Shown here piece by piece: positions 8,780-19,316 of a DNA stretch of 63,486 nucleotides. The position numbers and the translations under genes are program-made. The notes under the pieces were generated by a model. That model saw nothing but the letters and a program-made list of their open reading frames with translations, had not been told where the DNA came from and did no database searches. Every line of letters starts with the position of its first letter. The stretch's first letter is position 1. The stretch is taken from contig JAFGVP010000061.1 in the NCBI GenBank assembly GCA_016937945.1, positions 1-63,486 of the forward strand, read 5' to 3'. Origin of the DNA: Pontiellaceae bacterium. Its GTDB lineage: Bacteria; Verrucomicrobiota; Kiritimatiellia; Kiritimatiellales; Pontiellaceae.

Positions 8780-9934
8780 ATGACGTTGAATAAGAAAAAA
8801 AAGAATAATTCCGGACAGCCTCGTATGGTTCGACAGGTCAACCTCCAGACGGTGACGCGTCAAATGCGCCGGATGGAGCTCTTTTCAAAAATCGATCTGG
8901 CCCGCGAACTGGGCATCAGCACAACGACAATGACCAAGCTTTTCGCCCAGCTCGAAGACACCAAGCTGATCGAGCGCAGCCCGGTGGAAGACACCTCATT
9001 CGGACGTCCCAAGATCCTTTACCAACTTTCCCCCACTTTGCAGGTGGCCGCGATTGTAATTGACCTGCAGGATACCATCATCTGCTTTTCCGACCTTCAG
9101 GGAACCATTAAGCCGGAAAACCAGGTTAAATTCCCGACGGGTAATAATGTCGACGATCTCTTCTCTACCATTGAACGCGAATTCAAGAAACTGAAGCAGA
9201 AGCTGGAGGCTCCGTGCAACGTGGTCGGCGTATGCCTGCCTGGACTGATCGAAAAAGAAACAGGCCAGTGCATGCTCAACCCGAACCTGCATTGGCTAGA
9301 AGGCATGCGTCCGGCGGCCCATATCTCGCGCACTCTGGGCATTCCTGCTTTCGTCATGCACGAAGAAACCGCCTTGAGCCGCGCACAACTCCGGACGCCC
9401 GATGCTTCCAGCAACTATATTACCATGGACTTCAGCGCCGGTGTTGGCATGAGCGTGGTTGTAAACGGTGAACACCTTTCCGGCGGCAGCGGCTATGCCG
9501 GCGAAATCGGACACATTATCATGCAGCCCGGCGGACGCCCCTGCGGATGCGGGAACCGCGGCTGTCTGGAAACTCTGGCCTCCGACCGCGCATTTTATAA
9601 CGAACTTCAGATGACTCCGGAGGAGTCCCTCGAAGCACTGGCGACGCGGAACCCACGCGCTACCAAGATTGCCGGACACGTGCTGGAATGGCAGGCCACC
9701 GGGATTGCGGCGGCCATCAACATCTTCAATCCGGACCGGGTATTTGTTTACAGCCAGCTGGCCGACGCGTATCCCTACTATATCGAGGATATGCGCCTCG
9801 CGGTTGAAAAACGGACCATCAGCCTGATGTATGAAAACTGCCGCATCCGGACGACGCACGAGGGAAAGCAGACCGGTGCCCTGCTGCTTACGATCGACCA
9901 CCTGATCAGCACCGCAACCGGAAACATCGATTAG
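8780..9934 (+). CDS. ROK-family transcriptional regulator (probable arabinose repressor)
   Basis: A 384-residue DNA-binding protein. Residues ~20-75 form a winged helix-turn-helix (KIDLARELGISTTTMTKLFAQL). Residues ~90-380 form a ROK domain with the family zinc motif GHIIMQPGGRPCGCGNRGC (His245, Cys255, Cys257, Cys262). The position that is the catalytic Asp in ROK sugar kinases (ENDAN) reads HEETALSRAQ, so it should bind rather than phosphorylate a sugar. It is divergent from araB, and its likely operator sites flank the arabinose genes. Known relatives such as NagC and XylR-type ROK proteins repress sugar operons until the sugar binds. That is the inferred role here, with L-arabinose as the likely ligand. 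Confidence 0.87.
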   Translation: MTLNKKKKNNSGQPRMVRQVNLQTVTRQMRRMELFSKIDLARELGISTTTMTKLFAQLEDTKLIERSPVEDTSFGRPKILYQLSPTLQVAAIVIDLQDTIICFSDLQGTIKPENQVKFPTGNNVDDLFSTIEREFKKLKQKLEAPCNVVGVCLPGLIEKETGQCMLNPNLHWLEGMRPAAHISRTLGIPAFVMHEETALSRAQLRTPDASSNYITMDFSAGVGMSVVVNGEHLSGGSGYAGEIGHIIMQPGGRPCGCGNRGCLETLASDRAFYNELQMTPEESLEALATRNPRATKIAGHVLEWQATGIAAAINIFNPDRVFVYSQLADAYPYYIEDMRLAVEKRTISLMYENCRIRTTHEGKQTGALLLTIDHLISTATGNID

Positions 9935-9940
9935 CCAACG

Positions 9941-11275
9941 CTACTGGCGATCGAAAAACCGGCGTAGTGTGATGGGATCGAGCGACTCATCGAGGCTGAT
10001 ATTGGCGGTTGCCAGCACTTCGTCTGTCACCTCGATCTTGTGGAGCCCCAGATCATCTGGGGCTTCACCATCTGAAAGCAGTAGATCATAGATCTTCTTT
10101 GCGGAAACATGCTCCGGCGCCTGAAGCAGCGCATATTGGTCCTGCCCCTCGCTGGTAACCAGCCCCAGCAGGCGTGCGCGCACCAGAACCTCGATCACCT
10201 CATTGAGCAGGCGCACGGGAATATTGTTTTCCTGGGCAAACCGTTTTGAATCGAACGAGGGATCCGGTCCTTCAAAAACACGAACGGCTTCACGCATGAC
10301 GGAAAACGCAACCCACAGTTTGGAAACCATGCTCGCCCGTACAGCCCGTTGTTCTTCCTGATAGGTCTTCCGGTTCTGGATGGCAAATGCCAGCTCCGCC
10401 CCGAACAGCAGAATGGTCCAGTTCAGGTGCACCCAGAAGAGGAAAACCGGAATCGCGGCAAACGAACCGTACACCGCATATTTATCCGACCCGAAGATCG
10501 CCTTCCCGAAAACCAGCAGCGCAATCTGCAGCAGGATAGCCAGCGTCGCACTCGTCAGCGCCCCGATCAGCGCAGCCTTGAACTCCACCTTGGTATTCGG
10601 AAGAAAAATGAAGATCGCCACAAAGGCCAGAGCCAAAACGAATACCGGAGCCACCTGCAGCAGCACCCGGATAAAAGGCCCCATCCATTCTATCCCACTG
10701 AAATAGGTGGTCATGGCTCCGGACGCAAACTGAGCCAGCAGCATGAGCGCCGGAGCAATGACCAGCACCGAAATATAATTCCGGACCTTTTCAGAAATGG
10801 CGCGCGACGTCTGAACCCCCCAGATCTGGTTGAACGACTCCTCAATCCCGCTCAGCAGCTTGAAGACAATATAAAGGAAGACCACCCCGGTAATCCCGCC
10901 GAGCGCCGCCACGCTGATTCCCCCGATCGTATTTAGCAGCTCAATGATAAAATCCTTCAGCTGATCCGGAAAGGCTTCGTTGGCTTCCAGCGCCGAGAGA
11001 ATACGTTCGCGGGCGGCGGCATATCCGATTGCATTCGCAATCGAAAAAACAATGATCAGAAACGGGGCCAGCGCCATCAGGGTGGCATAGGTGAGTGCCG
11101 ATGCATGCAGTAGGCAGTTGTCTTCCTTGACGCCCTTGAGGACCAGATGGGTCACGCGGAGCACCTCGACCCCGAACGTCTTCAGACGTGAGTCATGCTC
11201 CTGATTGCTGCGCCACAGATCGTACTGAAGGAAATGAATAAATTTCCGGACCGTATCAACCACCTGCTTCACCAT
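9941..11275 (-). CDS. YihY/BrkB-family inner-membrane protein
   Basis: The 444-residue protein has about six transmembrane helices in residues ~40-300. Family signatures are LLHASALTYATLMALAPFLI near the start, GVVFLYIVFKLLSGIEESFN and FAAIPVFLFWVHLNWTILLF. A soluble C-terminal ~140 residues (VRASMVSKLWVAFSVMREAV onward) looks like a winged-helix tail, seen in some longer YihY proteins. The family was once called ribonuclease BN, an assignment later shown to belong to another gene, so its function is unknown. It is convergent with the ROK gene, 6 bases apart, with no obvious terminator between them. Confidence 0.85.
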   Translation of the reverse strand: MVKQVVDTVRKFIHFLQYDLWRSNQEHDSRLKTFGVEVLRVTHLVLKGVKEDNCLLHASALTYATLMALAPFLIIVFSIANAIGYAAARERILSALEANEAFPDQLKDFIIELLNTIGGISVAALGGITGVVFLYIVFKLLSGIEESFNQIWGVQTSRAISEKVRNYISVLVIAPALMLLAQFASGAMTTYFSGIEWMGPFIRVLLQVAPVFVLALAFVAIFIFLPNTKVEFKAALIGALTSATLAILLQIALLVFGKAIFGSDKYAVYGSFAAIPVFLFWVHLNWTILLFGAELAFAIQNRKTYQEEQRAVRASMVSKLWVAFSVMREAVRVFEGPDPSFDSKRFAQENNIPVRLLNEVIEVLVRARLLGLVTSEGQDQYALLQAPEHVSAKKIYDLLLSDGEAPDDLGLHKIEVTDEVLATANISLDESLDPITLRRFFDRQ

Positions 11276-11407
11276 ACCGTTCCTGACTGTTACTTACATA
11301 ACCACTGGGTTCAATGTAGTCGCTTCACAGTTGATTTAAAAGTGTAATTCCGCGGATGGTTAATGTACCAATCCTCAGGTACTCTTCGGACAGAATGATC
11401 GTCCATG

Positions 11408-14400
11408 TCAGGCGTGATCCGGATGCAACAACCCGCTGATGCATCTCAGCAACTGCGCGGAATCGAAGGGTTTGCCGACGAACGCTTTGGCTCCGAAGCT
11501 TATGGTTTCGCTTTGAAACTCGCTGGTTGCCAGCCCGCTCATGGCTATGATCGGGAGTTCAGGATATTGCATGTGCAATATGGCAATGAGCTGGCGGCCA
11601 TCTCCAAGCGGCATCATAATGTCAGTCAGGACCAGCTGTATCAGATCATGCCTGTTCGCACACAGATGCTGCGCTTCCGATGCACTTTTGGCGGTTATAC
11701 AACGATACCCAAACCGGGTGAGGATTCCGGAGGCCATTCGCAGGATCGACTCTTCATCATCCACGACCAGAATCACCTCGCCTCCGCCATGGGGTACGGA
11801 CGAGGTCGTCGACGCGGATGCTGCAACATCCACCTCCGAAATGGTCGGAAGAAAGATCTTAATTTTGGTGCCTTCACCCGGCGTGCTTTCAACCAGCAGA
11901 AAACCTTCATGTTCCTCGACAATACCCAACGTGGTAGCCAATCCCAGGCCGGTTCCCTTTCCCTGAGGCTTGGTGCTGAAGAAAGGATCAAATATTCTAT
12001 CCATGATCTCGGGAGAAATCCCGGTCCCGCTGTCAGACACTTCAAGTGTGGCATAGGAGATGGGCTTGGCGGCAGGATGCATTTCCTTGCAGGAGTCATC
12101 CAGCTTAACAGTCTCAAGCTTAATAAAAAGAACACCGCCCGCCGGCATGGCGTCACGGGCATTGACGCAGAGATTCATCAGCATTTGGTGCAGCTGGTTT
12201 GGATCAGCCAGCACGGTAGCACGCTGGTCATCGCAATCAGAACAGATTCGGATATTTTTGGGAAATGTCTGCTGCACCAGGCGGGTGATTTCCCGCATGA
12301 CAATATGAGGATGGACGGGACCTTTGTTCGATTCCGCACCGCGCGCAAAGGTTAGCAGCTGCCGAATGATTTCCTTCCCGCGGCGGGCACTCTCCTGCAT
12401 GACCGTCAGAGAATCCTGATCATCGGGATCTTCTATAGTCATGCTGAGCATTTCCGCCCCCATGAGGATTGGACTGAGAATATTGTTGAGGTCGTGTGCT
12501 ACGCCGCTGGCCAATGTTCCTACACTTTCCAGACGCTGCGCTCGCAGATACAGGTCTCCCAAACGTTTTTCTTCGGTGATATCATTACATGTTATAAGAA
12601 TGGACGGTTTGATATTCTGGCCAACCGGAGCCAGGCAGGTCCAGCGACTGGCCACAATGCGCACCTCTTTTCCTGCCCGCTGCAGTGAAAGCTCACCGCT
12701 CCAGCTACCGTTGCCGATCACCTCATGAAGAGCCGCATCCACTTCCAAGTCCGATTTCAGTCGCAGCACCGTCTTCAGGTCCACCTCCCCGCTTCCAACC
12801 GGATACCACCCGAAAAACTCCTGGGCAACCGCGTTCATGAACTGAATGCCATGGTCGGCATCCCATACCAGAATGGCATCGTGGGAAGCATTCAGCAGGG
12901 CCGCCTGCTGCATGATACGCTCCTCCGCCTTCCTGCGTTCCGTGATATCGCGTACAATGGCCTGAAGCATGGGCCGGTCACCCAACAGGACCCGGCTCAA
13001 ACTGACCTCCGCAGGAAAGGTGGTCCCATCGAGTTTCATGTGCAGCCACTCAAAGATCTGAGGCTTCCCTGTCATGGCCTCGGCAAGCTTTCCATGATCC
13101 CGTGAGGCCACCCCGTCGGGCTGGATGCGCGGCGAAAAATCAAAGGGTGTACGGCCAACAATCTGGTCGCGAGACTGACAGCCAAACATGTCCAGCGTTC
13201 GCAGGTTGCAGTCCACGATCCGATCGTTTTCCATGAGAAATATGCTGTCGCCGGCACTTTCAAAAAGCGCCCGGAATTTCTGTTCGCTCTCCCGGACGCG
13301 TTGCTCATGCTGAATGCGTTCAGTGACATCAACAATACTGCCGCGAACGAGAATCTGTTCCGAAGACGGAAGCCGGGTAAGATTGATTTCGCAGGGAATC
13401 TCATCTCCCTGTCCGTTCAGGTGAATCCATTCAAACCGCGGCGATTTCCCGGCAATGGCCTGCTGAATCTTTTCCCGGGTGCTGTCGAGAGATGGCCGGC
13501 CATCCGGCTGTATAGACGGACTCATATGAACAGGACTTACCTTCAACAGCTCCTCCCGACTCATTCCAAAGAGCCGGCAGGCGTTTTCGTTTACGTCATA
13601 AAACAGGTTTTTCTCGACATCCAGTACAACAATAGCCTCCGGGGCATTTTCCACCAATGCCCGGAATCGAGCCTCACTCTGGCGGAGTTCGGTTTCGACC
13701 CGCTTGCGCTCCGTAATGTCCTGAAGCGTAAATTGCAGCAGTTGACGATCCCCCATCCGGAAGCTCATGAGATGCACCTCTGCATCCCATATCTCGCCGG
13801 AGGGCCGCTTGTGCCGCCATTCAAAGGACACGGTTCCCTGCTTCTGCGCAAGCTCCGCATAAAATCGGGCCTTTTCTTCAGAAGGCGTTCCGTCATACTG
13901 CACCGGGGCCGAAACATCCATCGGCGTTTTGGCCAGAGTCTCCTCGATCGTGGAATCGCCATAGATTCTCGCGGCAGCGGGATTGCAGTCCAGGTATTTC
14001 AGCGAAATCGCATCCAACACCACGATGGGCATGTGTGAGGCATCAAAAACCCGTTTACGAAACGCTTCGCTGGCCCGAAGCGCCTCTTCGGTTTCCTGGC
14101 GTTGGGCCAATTCCTTCCGTGCCTGATCAAGCGCATGGTCAATGTTGCGAACTGCGATGTTCTGCAGCAGCAAATAGAGGGCAATGGCCGCTACCAGATT
14201 GATCCAGAGCGAAAACGAGGTATGCTCAACCGTGTTTTCAGGAAGAATTCCGCTGTTCCCGGCAACCATCAGCACCAGTCCAAAACCGACAAAAAGAACC
14301 CCGACAGCAACACTGTGTTTTCTTCCTAGCAAAAGCCCTGCAGCCAGGACGATGACCGGCGCGTAATGGATGGATTGCCCCTGCAGACCTCCGGCGGTCC

Positions 14401-14689
14401 AACACATGATACACAGCACCACGAAGGTCAGCCCGATCAGCAGCTTGCTCACCAACCGGACGAAGCCTTTGCGCGTCAGGACCAGAAAGACCAGCCCGGC
14501 ACTATCCAGAACACCCATAATGGTCAACCAGCGTCCCCAGTTGTGCGGCCTGGCAACGCAATTCATCAACTCGCTCAGCGTCACAACTGCGAGCATTCCA
14601 AGTAAAAACGAGAAGAGAAGCCGGGCGTGATTCGTCTGCTCCTTGTCCTGCAAAACAGGAAAGCCGAAAAACTTGTGTATCGCATCCAT
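11408..14689 (-). CDS. Hybrid sensor histidine kinase with four PAS domains and a receiver
   Basis: 1,093 residues. About six membrane helices (residues 22-178) form an uncharacterised sensor. A short coiled region follows, then four PAS domains (about 205-325, 335-455, 463-580 and 590-705), each but the last closing with a DITER-type PAC end. The kinase core has the phospho-acceptor His732 in SGVAHDLNNILSP, the N box near Asn839 (NLCVNARDAM), the G1 box DSGTG (886-890) and the G2 box GKGTGLGL (910-917). A C-terminal receiver (~971-1090) has acidic VVDDEE, phospho-acceptor Asp1023 (LTDIMMP) and Lys1073 (GKPFD). All catalytic residues are present, so it should autophosphorylate and pass phosphate to its receiver. 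No response regulator or Hpt gene lies next to it, so its target is unknown. Confidence 0.93.
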   Translation of the reverse strand: MDAIHKFFGFPVLQDKEQTNHARLLFSFLLGMLAVVTLSELMNCVARPHNWGRWLTIMGVLDSAGLVFLVLTRKGFVRLVSKLLIGLTFVVLCIMCWTAGGLQGQSIHYAPVIVLAAGLLLGRKHSVAVGVLFVGFGLVLMVAGNSGILPENTVEHTSFSLWINLVAAIALYLLLQNIAVRNIDHALDQARKELAQRQETEEALRASEAFRKRVFDASHMPIVVLDAISLKYLDCNPAAARIYGDSTIEETLAKTPMDVSAPVQYDGTPSEEKARFYAELAQKQGTVSFEWRHKRPSGEIWDAEVHLMSFRMGDRQLLQFTLQDITERKRVETELRQSEARFRALVENAPEAIVVLDVEKNLFYDVNENACRLFGMSREELLKVSPVHMSPSIQPDGRPSLDSTREKIQQAIAGKSPRFEWIHLNGQGDEIPCEINLTRLPSSEQILVRGSIVDVTERIQHEQRVRESEQKFRALFESAGDSIFLMENDRIVDCNLRTLDMFGCQSRDQIVGRTPFDFSPRIQPDGVASRDHGKLAEAMTGKPQIFEWLHMKLDGTTFPAEVSLSRVLLGDRPMLQAIVRDITERRKAEERIMQQAALLNASHDAILVWDADHGIQFMNAVAQEFFGWYPVGSGEVDLKTVLRLKSDLEVDAALHEVIGNGSWSGELSLQRAGKEVRIVASRWTCLAPVGQNIKPSILITCNDITEEKRLGDLYLRAQRLESVGTLASGVAHDLNNILSPILMGAEMLSMTIEDPDDQDSLTVMQESARRGKEIIRQLLTFARGAESNKGPVHPHIVMREITRLVQQTFPKNIRICSDCDDQRATVLADPNQLHQMLMNLCVNARDAMPAGGVLFIKLETVKLDDSCKEMHPAAKPISYATLEVSDSGTGISPEIMDRIFDPFFSTKPQGKGTGLGLATTLGIVEEHEGFLLVESTPGEGTKIKIFLPTISEVDVAASASTTSSVPHGGGEVILVVDDEESILRMASGILTRFGYRCITAKSASEAQHLCANRHDLIQLVLTDIMMPLGDGRQLIAILHMQYPELPIIAMSGLATSEFQSETISFGAKAFVGKPFDSAQLLRCISGLLHPDHA

Positions 14690-14917
14690 TCTGATGGCCC
14701 ATCTTCTGGTTAGTATACCTACGCTCTCCCGCCCGTATACGCCGCTGCATAGTCGGGATGGTAGGGAATAATCGAATTTACCGCAATTCGAAACTTCATC
14801 AGGCTAGACGCGAAGATGAAATTCCGCGTTACGAAGGAGCTCCCGACTCCATATGAGAAAAGAGGCGGACAACATAGGCACCTTCTTCGAACGGACAGGC
14901 GTTCCGAGATGCCGGCG

Positions 14918-15832
14918 TCAAAAGGAGACGGAGATGCCGGCATAGGGACCATTGAGCCAATGCCCCTCGTGCTGGACCCAGAGCCAGCGGTAGCCCAAAC
15001 GCAGGTGCGTGAACTCCCGCCCGAGGCTGAGAGAAAGATCGTAATCACTGATGCTCTTCTCGTTGATATAGGTCCACGCCGGTCGAAACTCCATGCCGAA
15101 CCAGTCATTTGGATAAAACATAATCGGCAGCGTAAAGGCCCCGCCGCTCTGCTCGCGGTCGCCCTCGATCACATAACCGCCAAGGCCGGCGCCCACCTGA
15201 AACGATCCGGGAAAATAGAATGCATCCGAACCGCCGAAACGCACCATTCCATAATACTGCTCGATATCGAGATGTTCGTCCGCGGCACCTTCATACTGCG
15301 TAACACGCCCGTAGACCGCAAAATACTTATACCCCGCCTCCAGCAGGAAATCGTTGGCATCGAGATCATGATCCAGATACTGCCAGCGATAATCAGCGCG
15401 AAGATACGACATTGCCGGAGTCCCGAGCCGATGCACAAAAGCCGTGCCGAAATCATCCGGATCCGCCGATGACTCTTCAGGAAAGCCGTCTTCCGCCTCG
15501 ACAACCAGAACCGACCCTTCCGTTGCGGCCAAAGCCGCCAGCTCCTCTTCGTCCGGCGCGGCCCACCAGTCATAGACCAGCCATTTCACCCCATAAAACG
15601 AGGAGACCAACAGCGTTTCAAAACCCAGCGTCAGACAACTGTCTGAAAGGGAATCCGAATCGTCATAGTCGTCGTGATAATAGAGCCGGCCGCTATCGTG
15701 CGAGCGATCCTTGTCCTTGGAGGGTTTGGCAACCGCATCTTCAAAATTGCTGAGCGTTCCCGCAAAGGTACTGCTGAGCAAAGAACAGCTCAGCAGCAAG
15801 GCCATCCGTATTCTCAAGGAAGGGGATCGCAT
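14918..15832 (-). CDS. Secreted beta-barrel-like protein of unknown function
   Basis: The 304-residue protein starts with a signal peptide (RMALLLSCSLLSSTFAGTL). A low-complexity Asp/Ser segment (YYHDDYDDSDSLSDS) is followed by alternating aromatic/polar strands (YRWQYLDHDLDANDFLLEAG, GYKYFAVYGRVTQYEG, MFYPNDWFGMEFRPAWTY). It ends in Val-Ser-Phe, with a terminal Phe as in outer-membrane barrels. I do not recognise a named family. Its start lies 3 bases after the ilvD stop on the same strand, so it is probably co-transcribed with ilvD, although a metabolic link is not evident. Confidence 0.65.
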   Translation of the reverse strand: MRSPSLRIRMALLLSCSLLSSTFAGTLSNFEDAVAKPSKDKDRSHDSGRLYYHDDYDDSDSLSDSCLTLGFETLLVSSFYGVKWLVYDWWAAPDEEELAALAATEGSVLVVEAEDGFPEESSADPDDFGTAFVHRLGTPAMSYLRADYRWQYLDHDLDANDFLLEAGYKYFAVYGRVTQYEGAADEHLDIEQYYGMVRFGGSDAFYFPGSFQVGAGLGGYVIEGDREQSGGAFTLPIMFYPNDWFGMEFRPAWTYINEKSISDYDLSLSLGREFTHLRLGYRWLWVQHEGHWLNGPYAGISVSF

Positions 15833-15835
15833 GGA

Positions 15836-17506
15836 TCAGCCCTGAAGTACCGCGCCGTTGCTGGCGTTGGTGGCCATCTTTGCATAGCGGGAAAGCCAGC
15901 CGGTCGTGAAGCGCGGCGCCGGCTCTTTCCACTCCTTCCGGCGTTCGGCCAGCTCCTCGCCGGAAAGCTGTACCGACAGCTTATTGTTCGGTATATCGAT
16001 CTCGATGATGTCGCCTTCTCGAATCAGGCCGATCGGACCGCCTTCTGCCGCTTCCGGAGAGATGTGACCGATGCAGGCGCCGTGCGTTCCGCCGCTGAAT
16101 CGGCCGTCCGTAATCAGCGCCACGCTGTCGCCCAGTCCCTGCCCCATAATGTAGGAAGTCGGCGCCAGCATTTCCTGCATGCCGGGCCCGCCCTTCGGGC
16201 CTTCGTAGCGAATGACCACCACATCGCCGGCCTTGACCTTGCCGTCGAGAATGCCTTTGCAGGCATCTTCCTGCGATTCAAAGATTACCGCCGGACCGGT
16301 GTGGACCAGCATCTTGGGATCCACGCCGGCACTTTTGACCACACAGCCGCCTTCAGCCAGATTGCCCCACAGGATCGAAAGGCCGCCGGTTTTGCTGTAG
16401 GCGTTTTCGAGCTTGCGGATGCAGGCTTCGTCCTTGCTTCCGCAGCCTTCAATGTTTTCTCCCAGCGTTTTTCCGGTCACGGTAATGCAGTCGAGATTCA
16501 GCAGATCGTCGCGTTTGGCGATCTCGGCGAGAATGGCGCTGATTCCGCCGGCGGCATGAACGTCTTCGATATGATAGCTCGACGACGGCGACACCTTGCA
16601 GATGTTCGGGCATTTCTTGGAGACGGCGTTAATGCGGTCGAGGTTGTATTCAACTCCGGCTTCCTTGGCGATCGCCAGCGTATGCAGCACGGTGTTGGTG
16701 CTGCCGCCCATGGCCATGTCGAGGGCAAATGCGTTGTCGAGCGACTCCTGTGTAATGATATCGCGCGGCAGCGGACCGTCAGCATAGGCCATTTCCACGG
16801 CGCGCTTTGCGGCCGCTTTCCAAAGATCATGACGCGCTGGATCAACGGCAAGAATCGTTCCGTTGCCGGGAAGCGCCAGACCGATCGCCTCACACAGGCA
16901 GTTCATGGAATTGGCGGTGAACATGCCGGAGCAGGAACCCTGGCTCGGACAGCCTTTGCATTCGAGCTCTTCGAGTTCCTCATCGGAAATCTTTTCCTGT
17001 TTGCGCGCGGCAACGCCTTCGAAAACGCTGATCAGGTCGACCACTTTTCCATCGGCCGTTTTTCCGGCCTTCATCGGGCCGCCGCTGGCGAAGATGGTAG
17101 GAATATTCACGCGCATGGCGCCCATGATCATGCCGGGCACAATCTTATCGCAGTTCGGGATGCAGATCATGGCATCGAATGCGTGGGCACCGACCATGGT
17201 TTCAACGGCGTCAGCAATCAGCTCACGGCTCGGCAGGGAATATTTCATGCCGGAGTGGCCCATGGCAATCCCGTCGCAGACCCCGATCATGTTAAATTCA
17301 ATCGGCGTACCGCCGGCTTCGCGGACAGCCTCTTTCACCAGACGACCGACCTGATCCAGATGGGCGTGGCCCGGAATCACTTCATTGAAAGCGTTGCAGA
17401 TGGCGATGAACGGTTTTTTGATGTCGTCCGAAGACATTCCCGTTGCCCGCATCAGGCTGCGGTGCGGAGCCCGTTCCAAACCCTTTTTGACTTTATCGCT
17501 GCGCAT
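15836..17506 (-). CDS. ilvD: Dihydroxy-acid dehydratase
   Basis: Dehydrates 2,3-dihydroxy-3-methylvalerate and 2,3-dihydroxyisovalerate to the keto acids of isoleucine and valine synthesis. It is an iron-sulfur enzyme of the cytoplasm. 556 residues, a normal length. The cluster and active-site cysteines are seen in [13 protein letters not shown] and [20 protein letters not shown], with [22 protein letters not shown] and the C-terminal [10 protein letters not shown] motif also present. I choose the ATG at 17506 (MRSDKVKKG) because GGGAG stands 4 bases before it. The longer frame to 17530 would encode the Shine-Dalgarno. It is divergent from the PEP-CTERM gene, and an outer-membrane-like gene follows 3 bases after the stop. 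Confidence 0.96.
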   Translation of the reverse strand: MRSDKVKKGLERAPHRSLMRATGMSSDDIKKPFIAICNAFNEVIPGHAHLDQVGRLVKEAVREAGGTPIEFNMIGVCDGIAMGHSGMKYSLPSRELIADAVETMVGAHAFDAMICIPNCDKIVPGMIMGAMRVNIPTIFASGGPMKAGKTADGKVVDLISVFEGVAARKQEKISDEELEELECKGCPSQGSCSGMFTANSMNCLCEAIGLALPGNGTILAVDPARHDLWKAAAKRAVEMAYADGPLPRDIITQESLDNAFALDMAMGGSTNTVLHTLAIAKEAGVEYNLDRINAVSKKCPNICKVSPSSSYHIEDVHAAGGISAILAEIAKRDDLLNLDCITVTGKTLGENIEGCGSKDEACIRKLENAYSKTGGLSILWGNLAEGGCVVKSAGVDPKMLVHTGPAVIFESQEDACKGILDGKVKAGDVVVIRYEGPKGGPGMQEMLAPTSYIMGQGLGDSVALITDGRFSGGTHGACIGHISPEAAEGGPIGLIREGDIIEIDIPNNKLSVQLSGEELAERRKEWKEPAPRFTTGWLSRYAKMATNASNGAVLQG

Positions 17507-17765
17507 GATACTCCCTTTCCTTTCAAACATTGAGAATGGGAGTACCTTATACGTGCATTCCCGCGAAGTAAACCAAGCGAACCGGGAATTATGCAGCGAA
17601 ACTCAATTGGGGAAGCGACGTCCCCATTGACCGCGGACGCCCCGCACCCCAGCCCATCTTGAGGCCGCACAATAACGCCATTTAAGTATACCATTTACTT
17701 GTTTCCTTTTGAGAGGCGGGATAAACTTCCGACCTAGTATGGTTGAACTGAACAAAGGAGAAAAC

Positions 17766-18311
17766 ATGAAAACAAAAATGGTAATGGCGGCATTGCTGGC
17801 AGGAATGACCGTCGCGGCTCAGGCGTCGTTGCTTGTTTCTAACTGGGAACTAACTGATACCACTCTATCATACGACCTGACCGGCACATTGGATGCATCG
17901 TTCGTTGGCCCCGAGGAGCAACGCTATATTTTCGTTGGCGAGCTTGGAAATTCAAGCTGGCTCAACACCTCCTTTGCTAGCGGGGAGTGGGTGGACAATG
18001 GGTCAGTTTTGGCAAGCTCTGTGAGTGCGGTCTATATGTGGAACGGTGGCAGCGATGGAGATATGGTTTATACCCGCTGCGACAATTGGACAACCGGAGA
18101 TCAACTTGACTTAACCATTTCATATACAGGCTCTTTTAATCCCGAAGCAGTTAATGCATCCAATCTAGGTGTATTCTGGGGACAGGCTGGTTCTTCTTGG
18201 CTTCAGCCTGAGAATCAAGTTGGTTCGGCAATCCCCGAACCGGCGACCTTAGCCTTTGTCGGAATTTTCGGCGCAGGCACTCTGGCCGTTCGCCGCATCT
18301 TCATGATGTAG
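17766..18311 (+). CDS. PEP-CTERM secreted protein
   Basis: 181 residues. The N-terminal signal peptide is KTKMVMAALLAGMTVAAQAS. The middle is Ser/Gly/Trp-rich (NWELTDTTLSYDL, WLNTSFASGEW) and of unknown fold. The C-terminus has the sorting signal IPEPATLAFVGIFGAG, followed by a hydrophobic run and Arg-Arg. Such proteins are cut and handled by an exosortase in bacteria that make extracellular polysaccharide; no exosortase is in this window. The ATG at 17766 is supported by AAAGGAG 6 bases upstream. The gene is monocistronic and followed by two hairpins. Confidence 0.88.
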   Translation: MKTKMVMAALLAGMTVAAQASLLVSNWELTDTTLSYDLTGTLDASFVGPEEQRYIFVGELGNSSWLNTSFASGEWVDNGSVLASSVSAVYMWNGGSDGDMVYTRCDNWTTGDQLDLTISYTGSFNPEAVNASNLGVFWGQAGSSWLQPENQVGSAIPEPATLAFVGIFGAGTLAVRRIFMM

Positions 18312-18334
18312 ATTCCAGCCACCGAAACATCGAA

Positions 18335-18403
18335 AACGCGGAGCCTCAACGCTCCGCGTTCAGACTGTTGATTAACCCCGTCATTTCGGCGGGGTTCTTC
18401 GTT
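18335..18403 (+). terminator. Tandem hairpins after the PEP-CTERM gene
   Basis: The first is a perfect 10-bp stem AACGCGGAGC/GCTCCGCGTT (18335-18360). The second, AACCCCG/CGGGGTT (18374-18396), is followed by CTTCGTTTT. The second has the form of an intrinsic terminator for the plus strand. Confidence 0.7.
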
Positions 18404-18539
18404 TTCCGGACTTAACAGAAGATCGCCAAGGCCGCGAAGTTTTCTGGGAACAATGTGTGCTTCTGTTTCGGAAGTGTGCCCAGATGGTCGCATAGGCAGC
18501 TCATGAGGCCGGATATAGACGAGTAACCATCTCTTCCAA

Positions 18540-19193
18540 TTACCGCAACTCTTCAAGATCCTGTGCATCGGCAAGCTCGGCTTCCTGCTTTTTCCGGCGG
18601 TCGTTGAAGGTGTCGTATTCGGCTCCGGCGCGGACTTCCATCAGGGCATGACTGACGGAATCTTTGTGTTCGAGAAGGGCCATGTCGTTGCCGAAAAGCA
18701 TGCGGTCTGCATTTTCGCACCAGAAATCCATGGTAAGATTGACGCGGTTCTTGGCCCGCAGTTGGGCGGTTTCGAGAAAGATGACCACGAGGCGGTTGAG
18801 CATGTCGACCTCATCCGCCGAAAGATAGTTCTTGGCAATGATGACGTCGCCCTTGCGAACGATTGATCCCTTCCAACTGATCAGTCCCATGTTGGGCATG
18901 GCGGCATCGGCAGGGCATAATGACGGCCGGTGTAGTTCTTGCTGTCGGCGGCAGTTGTCAAGAAATCCTTAACAACTTAACTTTTACACAACTCCTTCTA
19001 TTCAAGGATATTGGATATGTGCATGCTGACATTTGGATTGGAGGTGAAAAAAAAGTTCGGCGAGCTGGTTCTGGTTGAGCCAGACGTTGTCGTCGCGGGC
19101 ATACATTGCCACCGAGGCCTTGCCATCCTCGGTTTTGTAAATGATCAGGTTTTGCTCACCCACGGGGAGTTCCTCCTTGTCAACCAACACCAC
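18540..19193 (-). pseudogene. Broken rhuM-like gene (virulence RhuM family)
   Basis: Two separate open pieces match the two ends of RhuM. The upstream piece (19193-19002) encodes LIIYKTEDGKASVAMYARDD and VWLNQNQLAELF, the N-terminal DNA-binding-like start of the family. In the next frame, SNPNVSMHISNILE continues the expected sequence until a TAG, so a frameshift occurred in the run of T (minus strand) around 19048-19055. The downstream piece (18899-18540) encodes the C-terminal NYLSADEVDMLNRLVVIFLE and LLEHKDSVSHALM. Full RhuM proteins are about 330 residues, so the middle is missing as well. RhuM is often found with restriction or mobile islands. This copy is dead. Confidence 0.8.
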
Positions 19194-19316
19194 GTGAACA
19201 GTAACTATTATGAATCGACACGAAAAGCCGTCAAAGAAATTAAATCATAACAAACCAACACAATGGACCCCATGTGTGTCCATTTCGCTCCTTGCCCGAA
19301 AAGGAGCACCTATCTG

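Noticed and set aside
15674..17533. 619-codon frame on the plus strand opposite ilvD
   Set aside because: The ilvD product is unmistakable. The antisense frame is a shadow of its codon use, with no family similarity or ribosome site.
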